This document shows, piece after piece, positions 46,287 to 57,444 of a DNA stretch of 64,000 nt. The number at the start of each line of letters is the position of its first letter. Position 1 is the stretch's first letter. The DNA is taken from NCBI RefSeq assembly GCF_023898315.1, contig NC_064614.1, positions 498,744,109 through 498,808,108 of the forward strand, written 5' to 3'. A model generated the notes under the pieces. That model was given only the letters and a program-made list of their open reading frames with translations, made no database searches and had not been told where the DNA came from. This stretch comes from Schistocerca nitens (taxonomy: Eukaryota; Arthropoda; Insecta; Orthoptera; Acrididae). The translations under genes and the position numbers were made by a program.

Positions 46287-49200
46287 TAATCTGCTGTTTA
46301 ACTTAGTCTTTGCCATAAAACTTTTCACTTCACATTTCTAGTATGCTTTGTCAGAAACTGTTAACATGCAACATTTTGGTTTACTTGAAAATCCATTCTG
46401 GATTTAAAGTACTTTCTGTGAGATACCAGTCGACACAGTGGTTAGTTTATGTGACAGCTACACGGTTTTATTACGACGCTACTAATGAGTGACAATTTGC
46501 AATGTTGCTTTTGCGGTGTTTCTGTTTTATATCTGCACAGTTTTTCTGCATTATTTTGGAAAGTAAAACATGTTTTAGTAGTAACTTTTGTGGTATAGCT
46601 ACAATGAGACAGCCTTTTCTGTAGCACAACAATACGTTACAGCACAGTACTTTTTTCATCACGGCAATAAGCGTAATAACTAAGATATCTATACGCAAAG
46701 CATTTCACTTTTGTTTATCATGAGGTAAGTACATTGACTTCTGCAGAATTAACTTTCGGAGGACGATAACTATGAGACTTCCACAGAGATTATCTTACAA
46801 CATGACACACAGTTTAGCGCTACAGTACACGTATTTGAGTGATTAATTTCGCACTTAAAACATTTTTTTTAAGATATTTGAAGTGCAATGGTACAAGGAT
46901 TTTCCGTGATACATTTCATTCCACTGCTGTAATCTGTAACACCTGAGGGTATAATTACATTAATCCTCAGGGGGGTACACGCCTACTTTGTGTACCATGT
47001 GTTTGGCAAGCACAAGGAGCCCTAGCTAATATGGTATTTGCTTATACAACTTTACACATCGGTACCATATTTCTCTAACACAGAATTACACAGCTATCTG
47101 ATCATTTAACTGAGAGATACAAACGTTTTTACTACGTCAGTGACAGATGTTGACGCAATTACACAGTTGGATACCTTCATACTTATGAAATTGTATTTCG
47201 TCTGTACTTTGTGAACTGTTCATATTTTTTTGGAACCATTGTGATACTATGAGAGCTCTGAATGATGTATTTGGTATGGGATCATGATTTTTAAAGTACG
47301 TTTGAGGCAGATGACACTTTTGACATGAGCAGAGAATTTTTTTTCGGTTTTGAAATTATTGGAGGAAACTACGACGATTTTGAGAGTTGACTGAGGTGTT
47401 ATGATGCTATTATTACGATGACTATGTGTATTATGCTGTTGCGGTATGTTTATGATCAATAAGCTGATGCTATATGAGTTATTTGAGTATGCTACATATC
47501 TGTTATGATGAAATATTGAAGAAGTGTCGACGAATAAGGTAAGGAATAATGAGTAGTGGTTAGGGACTCTGATTTGTGGAAAAGGATGTTGGAAACCAAG
47601 AATCGTACTTTAAGAGTTATGAAATGTGTGTAAATGCGTGAATGTATCACAATGCCGACGAAAACTTTTTGAACAATGTTATATTCATAGGATTTTGTTT
47701 CTACACATTTGCAACGCAAATTCTCGACCTGTGAAATTTTTTATATGAGAGTGTCAGTGAAATGCAAACTGGTGTCGTAAATATTTCAGAAAGAAAGGTA
47801 AGTGACCTTGACATAATGCGTTTTGAGCGCCCAGCTGAGAGGTAGTCATCTGACAAAAGAAAGCCATTAGGTGGAGAGAAAAAAAAGGGGGCAATTATCC
47901 TCGCTACTGACATTCCTTTGTAGAAAGCATCGGAAATACGACACGCTCATTACTTGGAAAGATACTTACATCTGCACAAGTGATTATGACAAGCGTCTTC
48001 CTTCGAGAGTTGAGAGAATTTCTACTAACTTATGAAATGTCATATGACTATTGAATGATATTTTTATGCTTTGGTTTGCGTAATTGCTTATTTCATTTGA
48101 TATCTGGTTTCCAGCTGTGTTGCAGCATTGGTTTTATAAAATAAAATTAAATGCATTTGCTAATGTGAACACTTTCTGTCAACAGATCTATTAAATAATT
48201 ATTTTATGATCCACATTCTTCGAAAAAGGAGTTCTTGGAATGGAAAGAACAATAAGAAGGGACTAATAACAGTAACTGCATATATAATTTTCTTTTCAAG
48301 TACTTGGTAATTTCTTTTGTAGAAATAGTTGTGGTGCACCACTTTAATGACATAGATATTAAGATGTGAATAGACATTTCCCTTATCTGCATTGTTGTCT
48401 TTACTGTAATATTTTTCTGCTTGAGCTCTGTCATGTTTAGATATAATTTATTGCATTTGCTTCTGCTGTTTGCCAGGCATAGTACTACTAAATTTCACTT
48501 TACATTACTGTGTTAAACCAGTTTTACTACTGATTTATTTTTCTTGTTTGCTGCTCATTGTGTAATATTAGTTGTAATATTGCTGCTTGCTTGGCCAATT
48601 TGAATATTTTGTCATTGCTGTTTGTGTTAATTGTTTTGTACTGCTGCATTGCCTCGTCCCTTAGTTTAGCATCTGAGCTCAGTAGATTTAAGTTAGCTTA
48701 AGATGGGGTAGACTATATAAGAGAATGAGTTGCGATGAAGTGGAAGCAATGCATTGAGAAGTTATACGAAAAAAGTACAGAAAGCAGGTATAGATAGGAC
48801 CTTTTGGGAATAATGAAGAACGAAGGGAGATCTCCGAGAAGAAAAGGAAGTTTTGTTTGCAAAATACTGCAGTAAAAGAAACCCTGTCCTTTCCTTGTGT
48901 TATCTCGCTATGTGTTTATGTATCCTTGTGCATTTGTTTTTTTTTCTATCTTTATGTGTTTAGCTAGTAAGATTTATGTTGTAGAATTTTTCTGATAATA
49001 TGTTATTTTCGTTGTAAAGATGTTTAGACATTATTTATTCCGTTTTGTTTTAATGTTCATGTGTGAAGTTGATGTTTCGAAAGTTATTCTGATCTTTTAT
49101 GTATGTACTCATGTCATAATTCCTGTAACACTGACGTATATGTTATTTCGATTCTTTTGTAAAGCCTGTACTACAAATGTTCTCTGTATTGTTATGTTCT

Positions 49201-49540
49201 TTAATGATGTATTTTGTACCTTTGTAATTGTATTCTTATGTTATAAAATTGTAATTGACACCAGGTCATCAAATTAAGTAACTTGTAAGTTCCATTTCAC
49301 TGCACACGTTTCTGTTGGTCATAGTATATGGACAATATGTGAGAAGTAGGGACTGTTAGTGTTTGCACGTGTGTTAATAATTCAGCAAGGGACTGGATAA
49401 CAGCATTGCTGGTTCTAAGGACAATAAAAAAACTTTGTGAGCGCACAAGTGGTGGTTTATAGACTTGCTATATTGTCCGCAAGACTCTTCGATGGTGATT
49501 GTGCACCTGCACATTTGCAACAGATGGCTGCTGGCCATCT
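46287..49540 (+). other. Long non-coding interior of LTR element 2
   Basis: Over 3.2 kb of AT-rich sequence lies between the pol relic and the minisatellite without a recognisable domain. No envelope gene was seen. A GGGGGGTACACGCC motif occurs at about 46970. The young age of the LTRs means that this region was part of the element when it inserted. Confidence 0.6.
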
Positions 49541-49740
49541 CTACAAGGACTACAGTGGGTCTGCACCTTTGATGACCCACCAATACCATTATTTCTACAA
49601 GGACTACAGTGGGTCTGCGTCTTTGCTGACTCACCAGTACCATTATTTCTACAAGGACTGCAGTGGGTCTGCGCCTCTGGTGGCCCACCAATACCGTAAT
49701 CTCTACCAGGACTACAGTGGGTCTGCTCTGTGATGACCTA
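49541..49740. repeat. 54-bp tandem minisatellite in LTR element 2
   Basis: About 3.7 units follow the pattern CTACAAGGACTACAGTGGGT, CTGCACCTTTGATGACCCAC, CAATACCATTATTT. The 54-bp period is divisible by three, keeping frames open on both strands. Its location, between pol and the 3' LTR, parallels the 72-bp array of element 1, but the unit is unrelated. Confidence 0.88.
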
Positions 49741-50110
49741 CCTAACAATACTCTTCAAAATTTCGACTGACTCTGCTGTGGGTTTGCTCTGTAGTGGACC
49801 AATACCTGTCTGCATGTCAAGAGTCAGCACTGTCTTTCCGTTGGAAGGACAACACTACTTCTTCAAGATTGCATGGAAATCCACTACTTCCGTTTGCATT
49901 TTCTTTTACTGCTCAGACTTTGAGAAAAACACTGCAATGTTACTGTGATGAATGATCAGGACTGTCTTTATGGACTGTGAGAAAATTTTAGCTTTTGACC
50001 AACATTGTATCAAGAAGTGTGTGCATTTGATATCTTTCTTACTGTAAGAATGAAAAATTTTTTCAAATCTGTATTGGCCAGTGCCCAAAACAATTTGTAA
50101 AATTTTTTTG

Positions 50111-50128
50111 TGGGGAGCATGGGGGCTA
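50111..50128 (+). promoter_or_regulatory. Polypurine-tract candidate of LTR element 2
   Basis: TGGGGAGCATGGGGGCTA abuts the 3' LTR start TGTAAGTAGG. The G-rich purine run is where plus-strand synthesis would be primed. Confidence 0.6.
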
Positions 50129-50683
50129 TGTAAGTAGGCTGTTTATGTTTTCTTATTGGCAACGTTACGTAGCGCTCTGTATGAAAATCACTGGCTGTGC
50201 TGTGTGCAGTCTGTGGCTAGTTTGCATTGTTGTCTGCCATTGTAGTGTTGGGCAGCGGCAGCTGGATGTTAATAGCGCGTAGCGTTGCGCAGTTGGAGGT
50301 GAGCCGCCAGCAGTGGTGGATGTGGGGAGAGAGATGGAGGAGTTTTGAAATTTGTAAGACTGGATGTCAATTATAACTATTAAGGTAAATACATTGTTTG
50401 TTCTCTATCAAAATCTTTCATTTGCTAACTACGCCTATCAGTAGTTAGTGCCTTCAGTAGTTTGAATCTTTTATTTAGCTGCCAGTAGTGGCGCTCGCTG
50501 TATTGCAGTAGTTCGAGTAACCAAGATTTTTGTGAGGTAAGCGATTTGTGAAACGCATAGGTTAATGTTAGTCAGGGCCATTCTTTTGTAGGGATTAATG
50601 AAAGTCAGATTGTGTTGCGCTAAAAAAATATTGTGTGTCAGTTTAAGCACAGTCTTGTATAATTTTTCTAAGGGGACGTTTCA
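50129..50683 (+). repeat. 3' LTR of LTR element 2
   Basis: It is a 555-bp near-identical copy of 42903-43457, followed by the ATGT duplication at 50684-50687. Confidence 0.93.
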
Positions 50684-50846
50684 ATGTGCGTCAGTGAAAA
50701 AGACCATTAAAAAGGTGTTAGCATGTGGACGTAATGTGCTGTTCCAGTCTCTTCTGTACCTAAGGTCCATCACCGTTCCTTTTGGATCCCTACGCAATTC
50801 GATACTCTCCGATACACACGATCGAACAGCGGAGGAGTGATACTCA

Positions 50847-51142
50847 AGCGTCAACTTTAGGTTACAATATCTCCGGATGTAATTAACATTTTACAATGCA
50901 ACAAACGGCACTGATTACGTATTTGTTTATATGTTCAGATGTGCTAACAAAATTAACGGGGTTCCATTTAAAAAAAACGTAGGTTTGTGTTAAAAAATAT
51001 ACTTCCGTGCATTTTTTTTTATGGTTTGTATTAACCAATTACACTAGCCCGTCTCCTCACGTTCGGTCTGTGGAATCGGTTCGTCAGTATTTGATGTGGT
51101 TTACGAAATATATCCAGTGGTAATGTTAGGTGACTCACACTG
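50847..51142 (-). repeat. Right long terminal inverted repeat of the mariner-like element
   Basis: It is the reverse complement of 41451-41745, running from CAAGCGTCAACTTTAGG to GACTCACACTG. It is followed by the TA duplication and the rest of the split LTR. Confidence 0.88.
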
Positions 51143-51144
51143 TA

Positions 51145-51621
51145 TATTGAGGTAAAAAGAAAAAAGTATTACAGATTTCTTTAATGACAATGCCTCTTGG
51201 TCACAGGTTCAGTCAACGAAGTATCTGGCCCTTGTTCATGTATTAGACTTGTAATTCTGGTTTCTATGTGCAATTATAGTATTTCTAGTTTTTAAATTAG
51301 CTCATTGTAAATGGTGTTTAAAATATCTTGTCGTATTGAGGAAGAACCGAGCCAGATACATGTACGTTGAGTCACACTACCACACGCAGAACCGTTACAC
51401 TTGTGCTTTGTTGTTTCGTAGCTTTTGTAGTTGCAGGGAACTTAATTAATCAATTGTGTTAATGGAAATTCCTTGTTATTCTTTATTTTTATATTTTATG
51501 CAGTCAGATTGCGTGCTAATACTACTCAGGGCCAACCGGTTACGAGACTTCATAACCGGACAGACAGGTATCTAAAGTTATTGCCTTTATTCATTATTCT
51601 TTTTAATTAAGTCCCCATGCA
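51145..51621 (+). repeat. 3' LTR of LTR element 1, right part
   Basis: It matches 34345-34819 from TATTGAGGTAAAAA through GAGGAAGAACCGAGCC to CCCCATGCA. The polyadenylation signal is altered (AATTAA). It is followed by GTAC at 51622-51625. Confidence 0.88.
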
Positions 51622-52401
51622 GTACTTGCAGATCAACTCAAGGAATTCAAAAGTGCTGAAAATACTTTAACTGAATATGTCAACAAAGTAACTAAACGTT
51701 TCACTGTGTGGAGAGTCACACCCAGTCTTTCTAAAACCTGCCAGCAGTTTCCATTCCAACAACAGTGCACCAGACTACAAACTGGAGGTCCACATGAACG
51801 ACACAGTGCTGCCCTACCAGATGCACCCAAGTTATCCAGGGATGACTCTTGATAGGACACTATCTTTCAGGAATCATCTCAAAAAAACTTCTTGGAAAAT
51901 AAATACACGAAAAACTCTTATCTACAAAGTCTACCTGGGGAGCATCACCAAATGTGCTTTGACTTCTGCACTCAGATTATTGTTTTCTACTGCTGAATAT
52001 CATGCTCCAGTATTGCTGAACAGCTATCACGGAAATACATACTCAGCTCCGTGGAAAAATGAGAATGATCAAGGTGTACACAAGGAATTACTCAGCTATA
52101 AAAGCTTCGAACACTGAGCCCCTCCTCTGTGAAGAAGACATGAAGCCATGTTGAAAGAATATTCCAAAATAGTGCATGATCTTGAACTTCCCACCCAAGA
52201 AGATATTTTTGATTTGACAACAAATGGATTTCTTTTCAGAAATCTACTCCTTCAAACGACTAGACAGCTTCCTAATAGCCACTTCACCACAAGCGCTTCA
52301 TTTGAAGTGAGAAAACCGACTGATTCTCTGCAAGGACCCAAGGACTTTGAACTCCCACGACATGAATGGCGGGATATGAACAGCATCCGCACAGGACATG
52401 G
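51622..52401 (+). pseudogene. Host LINE reverse transcriptase, segment 3
   Basis: The frame continues directly from segment 2: VLADQLKEFKSAENTLTEYV, then LSKT, which follows the YADD motif in this RT type (ALATQxxxFxxxExxL, then NPxKT). Further on are GMTLDRTLSFRNHLKKT, FSTAEYHAPVLLNSYHGNT, PTQEDIFDLTTNGF and MNSIRTGHG. Frameshifts occur at about 51740 and 52110. It stops where two SINEs are inserted. Confidence 0.82.
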
Positions 52402-52769
52402 CTCAAATGGCTCTGAGCACTATGGGACTTAACTTCTGAGGTCATCAGTCCCCTAGAACTTAGAACTACTTAAACCTAACTAACCTAAGGATATCACACG
52501 CATCCATGCCTGAGGCAGGATTCCAACCTGCGACCGCAGCGGTCGCGCGGTTCCAGACTGTAGCGCCTAGAATCTGGAACCACGCGACCGCTGCGGTCGC
52601 AGGTTCGAATCCTGCCTCGGGCATGGATGTGTGTGATGTCCTTAGGTTGGTTAGGTTTAAGTAGTTCTAAGTTCTAGGGGACTGATGACCACAGATGTTA
52701 AGTCCCGTAGAGCTGAGAGCCGTTTTTTTTTTGTAGCACCTAGAACCGCTCGGCCACCTCGGCCGGCGG
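52402..52769 (-). mobile_element. tRNA-derived SINE (minus strand), split by another SINE
   Basis: The body starts at the left (CTCAAATGGCTCTGAGCAC) and the tRNA head ends CACCTCGGCCGGC at the right. The outer duplication ACAGGACATGG is at 52391-52401 and 52770-52780, within the host LINE. A second SINE sits inside the head at 52572-52734. Confidence 0.9.
52572..52734 (+). mobile_element. 5'-truncated SINE nested in the previous SINE
   Basis: It starts ATCTGGAACCACGCGACC, has box B GGTTCGAATCC, and ends with a T-run. The duplication GTAGCRCCTAGA is at 52560-52571 and 52735-52746. The two SINEs are in opposite orientation, producing a strong palindrome. Confidence 0.88.
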
Positions 52770-53075
52770 ACAGGACATGGTGTACGTGGGTACAGCCTCC
52801 ACAGACAAGGTGAGCAGTCCAGCCCAAGCTGTGATTATGGAGTACCGAACCAGGCTATCTGACATACTGTCGAGGAGTGTAAATTGAGAGAGCCTACCTG
52901 AGTGATTTAAACGACTTTTTCGTGGCTACACCATTGAGCAATGACTGGATAAGGGGATAGAACATTAGCATATAACAACTGTTTGTTAGTTTAGTGCACC
53001 ATTTGTACTTATGCCCTTTTTTTTGTTGTATCTTTGATTATATTTCAATATGACGCTAAATAAATATATGTAATG
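52770..53075 (+). pseudogene. Host LINE, C-terminus and 3' UTR (segment 4)
   Basis: After the SINEs the frame reads VRGYSLHRQGEQSSPSCDYG and then a divergent HTVEECKLR, the zinc-knuckle-like end (CxCG, then HxxxxC) of this LINE type. It then runs to a 3' UTR with CTAAATAAATATATG at about 53060. Confidence 0.7.
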
Positions 53076-53995
53076 GGTGGACTTATTTTCTTATTATTTT
53101 GGTTCACTTTCAAAGAGTTCCCTATGGTGTTCAACATAAGCATGGAAATGCTCTGCTTCAGACACTGTAGGTGACAACCACCCTGGGCCACACACATTTT
53201 TCACCAAGTTTTCATTGGAAAGTACACTTGCTTCATGCTCAACAATCTATCACTTGATTTGAAGAAGTAAATTGAGAGACGTGGGGCTAGGGTTATGGAG
53301 GAAATTATATGAAGCTATTTGCAATAAACGAAAGCCTTGTTTATTTATTGAATAAGTTTACAGAAAAATATAACTTCACTGCAGATACTATAACGACGCA
53401 GAATTTTGCAGACAGTCAATAGTTTTATATACTCCATAATTTCATGAGATTTAAGTCACTTATTATATCATTAATTACAAAACATGTGAAATCACACTCT
53501 GCTACCACGAAACAAATATCATGCAATTATTTGAAATAAAAGAAAAGCCTTCTTTAAATACTAAAATAGGGATTTATTAATCCTAACGATTAACCACAAC
53601 GCATATGGCTTCATTAACACCTTCAGTGTCACTCTTGAATGGAGGGAGTTGACTTATATGAGAGCCTTAAGTGTTATTTTATTATTTTTTAAAAATCTTT
53701 CCTTCCAGCTCTGAAGGAGAGCATAGCCCTTTTCAGCCAGGAGCCTTACTGCTGAAGAAAAAGTCTCGCGGTCGAAAAAACCCCAGATGGAATTGGCTGC
53801 CTGTTGTTCGTCTTATGTATCATCATATTATCTCAATGATCTTGATAATGCTATATTCATATCTTGGAATTTTGTTGATGTAGGAAACCTCCGTCTAATT
53901 CTGTGGTAGATAAAAAATTTGAAAATATAGTCGGTGTAGAGAATATTCTCATCTTCTACAGCAGCTGACTGAAGTAATTTTACTCAATAATCTAT
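53076..53995. other. Non-coding stretch, unassigned
   Basis: The stretch is AT-rich with no recognised repeat. The open frame at 53671-53883 has no known domain. Confidence 0.4.
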
Positions 53996-54049
53996 TCATT
54001 CTATATCAGCCTGCTACATCATTCCAAATCCTTGTAGGTGTTCTTGGTC

Positions 54050-56560
54050 TGTTCACAATTTCATTGATTCTTCATTTTCTATAGGATTTTGTTGAGGTGA
54101 ATTTGATATTACTTTGAGAACTATGTAGGGAGGAAATACATATTTGAAATTCGGAAGATTAAACGGTGTAGGTCGTGCTACGAAAGTGACTGTAAGTCCA
54201 TTGTTACGTAGTTTCTTGAGCCCGATTCTGGTGATTTGTTCTTTTATTCTGTCTAGCATGTTCTTGGTTGTAAGTGTTTCGTGAAAGTAGTTTGTTGGAA
54301 GGTCGTAGAGTAGATCTCCAGCTATTCAAAGCATCCTCCGGCCAGCGGAGAGAATTTTTTTTGTTTGATTGAGTGACATAATCCATGCTTGAGATCCGTA
54401 TTCGAGAATGGGTCGGACAGATATTTCATATGTAAGAAGAGCAGCTGGTTGCTCCACTCCACGTGTTCGGTATTTCATGAGACCTACTAAATTAAGTCGG
54501 CCTTCAGCTTGTCTATTCTTTTCAGACGTGTTCATCTGCTAATTTAAGAGTTCATCTAGATAGATTCCAAAATATTTGACGGTTGGTTAGAAAGTATCTC
54601 TTGGCCACAAAGTCGAATGTTGAGTTTAGGTCCTGAGGTTGGCGACTAGTAAGATTTCTATGTCTGAAAAGGATAAGATGACTTTTGGTTCGATTAGATC
54701 GGATTCTCCATTTACTGAGCCAGATCTCAAGTTTGCTGATGTAGCTTATGGCTTGTTGATTTATTGCATTTCAGGTGGGTGCATGACGCCAGTAAATGGT
54801 GTCACACGCGCACAAAGCCTGACCGTCATTCCACGACCTGGATCTTGGGATGTCAGCTATACATATCTCTATAACAATGGGGAGATGACGGCACTCTGAG
54901 GGACTCTTTGGGACTGCAGTAGGACGAGTTTTGATCCCCAACTCATACTTGTATTTTTATATTTCCGATGAATTTAGCTCTTAATTGAGACTATTTCAGG
55001 TGGAAAATTGTATTTTAGCATTTTGTGAAAAAGTTCCACATGCTATATATTATCAAAGGCGCATTCTATGTCCAGAAAGACAGGCTTCTGATACTTTGCT
55101 AGGTCGTCTTAATAACGGATCAGCTGTCGTAATCTGTTGTTAATTAATGCTTCAAATATTTTGCCAATTATTGGAAGAAATGTGATAGTTCTGTATGAGT
55201 CAAGGTTGTTTTTTGGTTTTGCAGGTTTCAGAATCGTTGTAGTATGCTTGTGTTTCCATCGGGATGGTAAAATTTTCTGAATTAAGGCTGGATTAAATAA
55301 AGGTTTTAGTGTTTGAGCAAGTCCCAGTGGTAAAAGTAGTTTGACATGAAATCATCCAGTGCCCTCAGTTGCAGGAGCTGTATTTTTGTCTCTTAGTATG
55401 CCAGAAGGTATCTCATATTCTGTTATTTCTTTCAATTGTGTATTTTTTCGAAAAAATTTCGGAATATCTCAGAATTCTTCCTTTCGTCCGCCGTGATTAG
55501 GTTATCGATTTGTAAAGCCGGTTCTTCAGTGACGGTTTTACCCATGATTCTCTTGAATCTTTTTCAGAAGAGAGTGGGGTTACGTGGGTCAAGTCCTTGT
55601 GACTCACGTTCCCATCTATTTGCTATGAATTGGCGAATTTCTTACCCAACTTGATTGTTAAGACGGTTCCATTCCGTTTTAGCCCTTTCATTAGGTTGTC
55701 GTTTAATTTGGCTATATAATTTTCTTTTTCCTTTGATTAGTTTACGAATATCTGAGGAAAGCCTACCCTTATTTTCTATGATGGTTTTCTTCGGTGCATT
55801 GCTCGTTATGGCAGATCGTATCGTCTGGACGATTTGCTGGTTATAGTTGTCAAGGTCTTCCGTAATATTAATGGGTATCGTGTTGGGCTTCTTGCTTGAA
55901 AATTCTGTTCTGAAGTTTGATATGTTAAGGCTTTAGGAGTCGATTTAAGTTTTCCTATAGTGGTTGTCATTTTTGACGTGGGTAATAGCCGTTACTTTCA
56001 TGACGATGGGAGGTGGTCCTCGGTAATGCTATCACCTATTTACACTTCACTGCAGTGCGTAACAATTTGCGGTGTGCAAATAATGTGATCAACTATGGAG
56101 GCTCTAGTATGTTTTATGAAAGTAGGTTAATTATTTTCTAAGTGGATGAGGGTGTCGTTAGATCTGCGATGAGAAGATCACCGTTTTTGTTGTTGGTTTT
56201 GTCACCAAGAACAGTGGATCTGGCATTAAAGTCTCTTGTGATTATTGATGGGCCAAATGTAGAGATGTCATCAAAGTGTTCTGTTGGTATATCCTCAACG
56301 GGGAGTACATACACAGTTGCGAAGGAGATCGGTTTCCTGTATTGTCCCACTATTTTTAAGACGCTAGCTTGGACGGTATTCAGTTATTCTGGTAAATCAA
56401 GTCTTATAGCGGTCAATTGTTTTGTAAGAAAGATGGGAACCCCTCCTTTTGAACCTCTTCCTCTGCCTGTTTTGGGTTTGTCTAATCTCTACAATGCACA
56501 ATCGAGAAGACTTCTGTCTTTTCCGAAGCGTTTGGTTTCGGCAGTTCCAATAATCTTAAT
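54050..56560 (-). pseudogene. Endonuclease-reverse transcriptase of the Jockey-type LINE
   Basis: The endonuclease is recognisable from IITRDFNARSTVLGDKTNNK (family GDFNAKHxxWG), with the usual Gly replaced by Arg. The linker reads KGRLSSDIRKLIKGKRKLY. RT fingers read TTILKPAKPKNNLDSYRTIT, and the first palm block reads PVFLDIECAFDNI with the catalytic Asp. The YADD region is too decayed to call. The C-terminal part reads LLTYEISVRPILEYGSQAWI, the thumb-adjacent YGxxxW block. Many stops are present. Confidence 0.75.
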
Positions 56561-56579
56561 GGTTTGTTCTCGAGCCAGC

Positions 56580-57345
56580 TTTTCTAGGAGCTCTTTTTTA
56601 GTGCAGAAAGTTTTTTCCGTTGGCGAAGCATATAGCTGCAATGTCTTTTCCGGACGTGAATGTGAAAATTTTACCAAATTTGTGGAGGGCAGAAGTAGGA
56701 GGAACTTTCTGCTAACCGTTTTCATCGTTTCAGTAATGAGGTTCCAGAAGAATGTTGAGTAATGCAGTGGTAAATGCAGGCAGGAAGTTTTCATTTTGTG
56801 AGTATTCCTGTACAGGATAAGTTGGCTCATCAATGCATTTGATTTTCTCTGTTCTGTCGGCGGAGATGGGCTGCTTCGGCATTTCTGAGCAATTTGGTTG
56901 GGTAGCGACGCGAGTAACATGGCAACTGTAGTTTGTAGTTGTAAATCAAGTGAGGTCCGCTGCATTTCCCTCATTTGGGTTCGTTACGACAGTTTTCGGA
57001 GGTGTGCTGAAAACTGTTTGATTTTTTGCATTGTGTGGGTTGCGAAGGTAGTGGCTTGGATGGTTCTACCTTATGTAGTATGCAATGCGTCCTGATTGGC
57101 GTACACGAAGTTTGTCTATGGTTTCCTTATGATCAGATATGACAACTAATTTTTTTATGAGTCATTCAAGTAGCGAGTAGATGCGCCTTGCTATTTTGAA
57201 TTGATATCCCTTTAGTTCCTCTTCGACTTCCTCACAGGTGACGTCGTGTAAAGGGGATACGAGCGCATTAGTCAGTACAGGTTGCATAGATTCAGCTGCA
57301 AGAATACAGTCGGAGCTAACTAGATCGATTTATGACCCCCTTAAA
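56580..57345 (-). pseudogene. ORF1 (gag-like) of the Jockey-type LINE
   Basis: The minus-strand frame reads ALVSPLHDVTCEEVEEELKG followed by YQFKIARRIYSLLE, resembling the VTEEEIxEEL block of Jockey-type ORF1 proteins. Further basic and Pro-rich stretches follow, with frameshifts. ORF1 proteins bind the element RNA. This one is broken. Confidence 0.55.
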
Positions 57346-57444
57346 ATACTGTTATGCTAATTCACTGATGACCACTTGGGGGTTGATTTATGAACCTCTG
57401 GGCATATTCCACCCTTCTGAGCAACCACCCACTCCTCCCTCTTT

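Larger units (their letters stand above)
42903..50683 (+). mobile_element. LTR retrotransposon 2: gag-only Ty3/gypsy-type element
   Basis: Two 555-bp LTRs (42903-43457 and 50129-50683) are flanked by a perfect ATGT duplication (42899-42902 and 50684-50687). The LTRs differ at about four positions by eye, so the insertion is recent. The interior holds a gag, a short relic of the pol end, about 3.2 kb with no coding, and a 54-bp minisatellite. Protease, RT, RNase H and integrase core are absent. Movement would need enzymes from a related complete element. Confidence 0.92.
41451..51142 (+). mobile_element. Mariner-like transposon with ~295-bp terminal inverted repeats
   Basis: The ends CAGGGTGAGTCACCTAAC and its complement GTTAGGTGACTCACACTG are flanked by TA at 41449-41450 and 51143-51144. 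The inverted repeats extend over 41451-41745 and 50847-51142. One transposase gene lies inside. The element is split by LTR element 2 (42903-50683). Without it the transposon is about 1.9 kb. It sits in the 3' LTR of LTR element 1, whose intact 5' LTR gives the exact empty site. Confidence 0.92.
34130..51621 (+). mobile_element. Ty3/gypsy-type LTR retrotransposon 1 with nested insertions
   Basis: A 4-bp duplication GTAC lies at 34126-34129 and 51622-51625. The 5' LTR is 34130-34819. The 3' LTR is split into 41200-41450 and 51145-51621 by a mariner-like element. Between the LTRs lie gag pieces, a hAT insertion, an integrase remnant, a tandem minisatellite and a purine-rich tract. Protease, RT and RNase H are missing, deleted between gag (ends 38912) and integrase (39184). 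The LTRs have many differences and indels, so this is an old copy. Confidence 0.9.
54000..57345 (-). mobile_element. Jockey-type LINE, decayed (minus strand)
   Basis: The order on the minus strand is gag-like ORF1 (57345 to about 56770), endonuclease (about 56560-56040), RT (about 55900-54560) and C-terminus (54535-54050). Stops and shifts are frequent. No target duplication was found. The domain order and the endonuclease motif fit the Jockey clade. Confidence 0.78.

Noticed and set aside
46287-49540. Envelope gene making LTR element 2 an infectious-type retrovirus
   Set aside because: No signal peptide, membrane anchor or envelope-like frame was found in this stretch.
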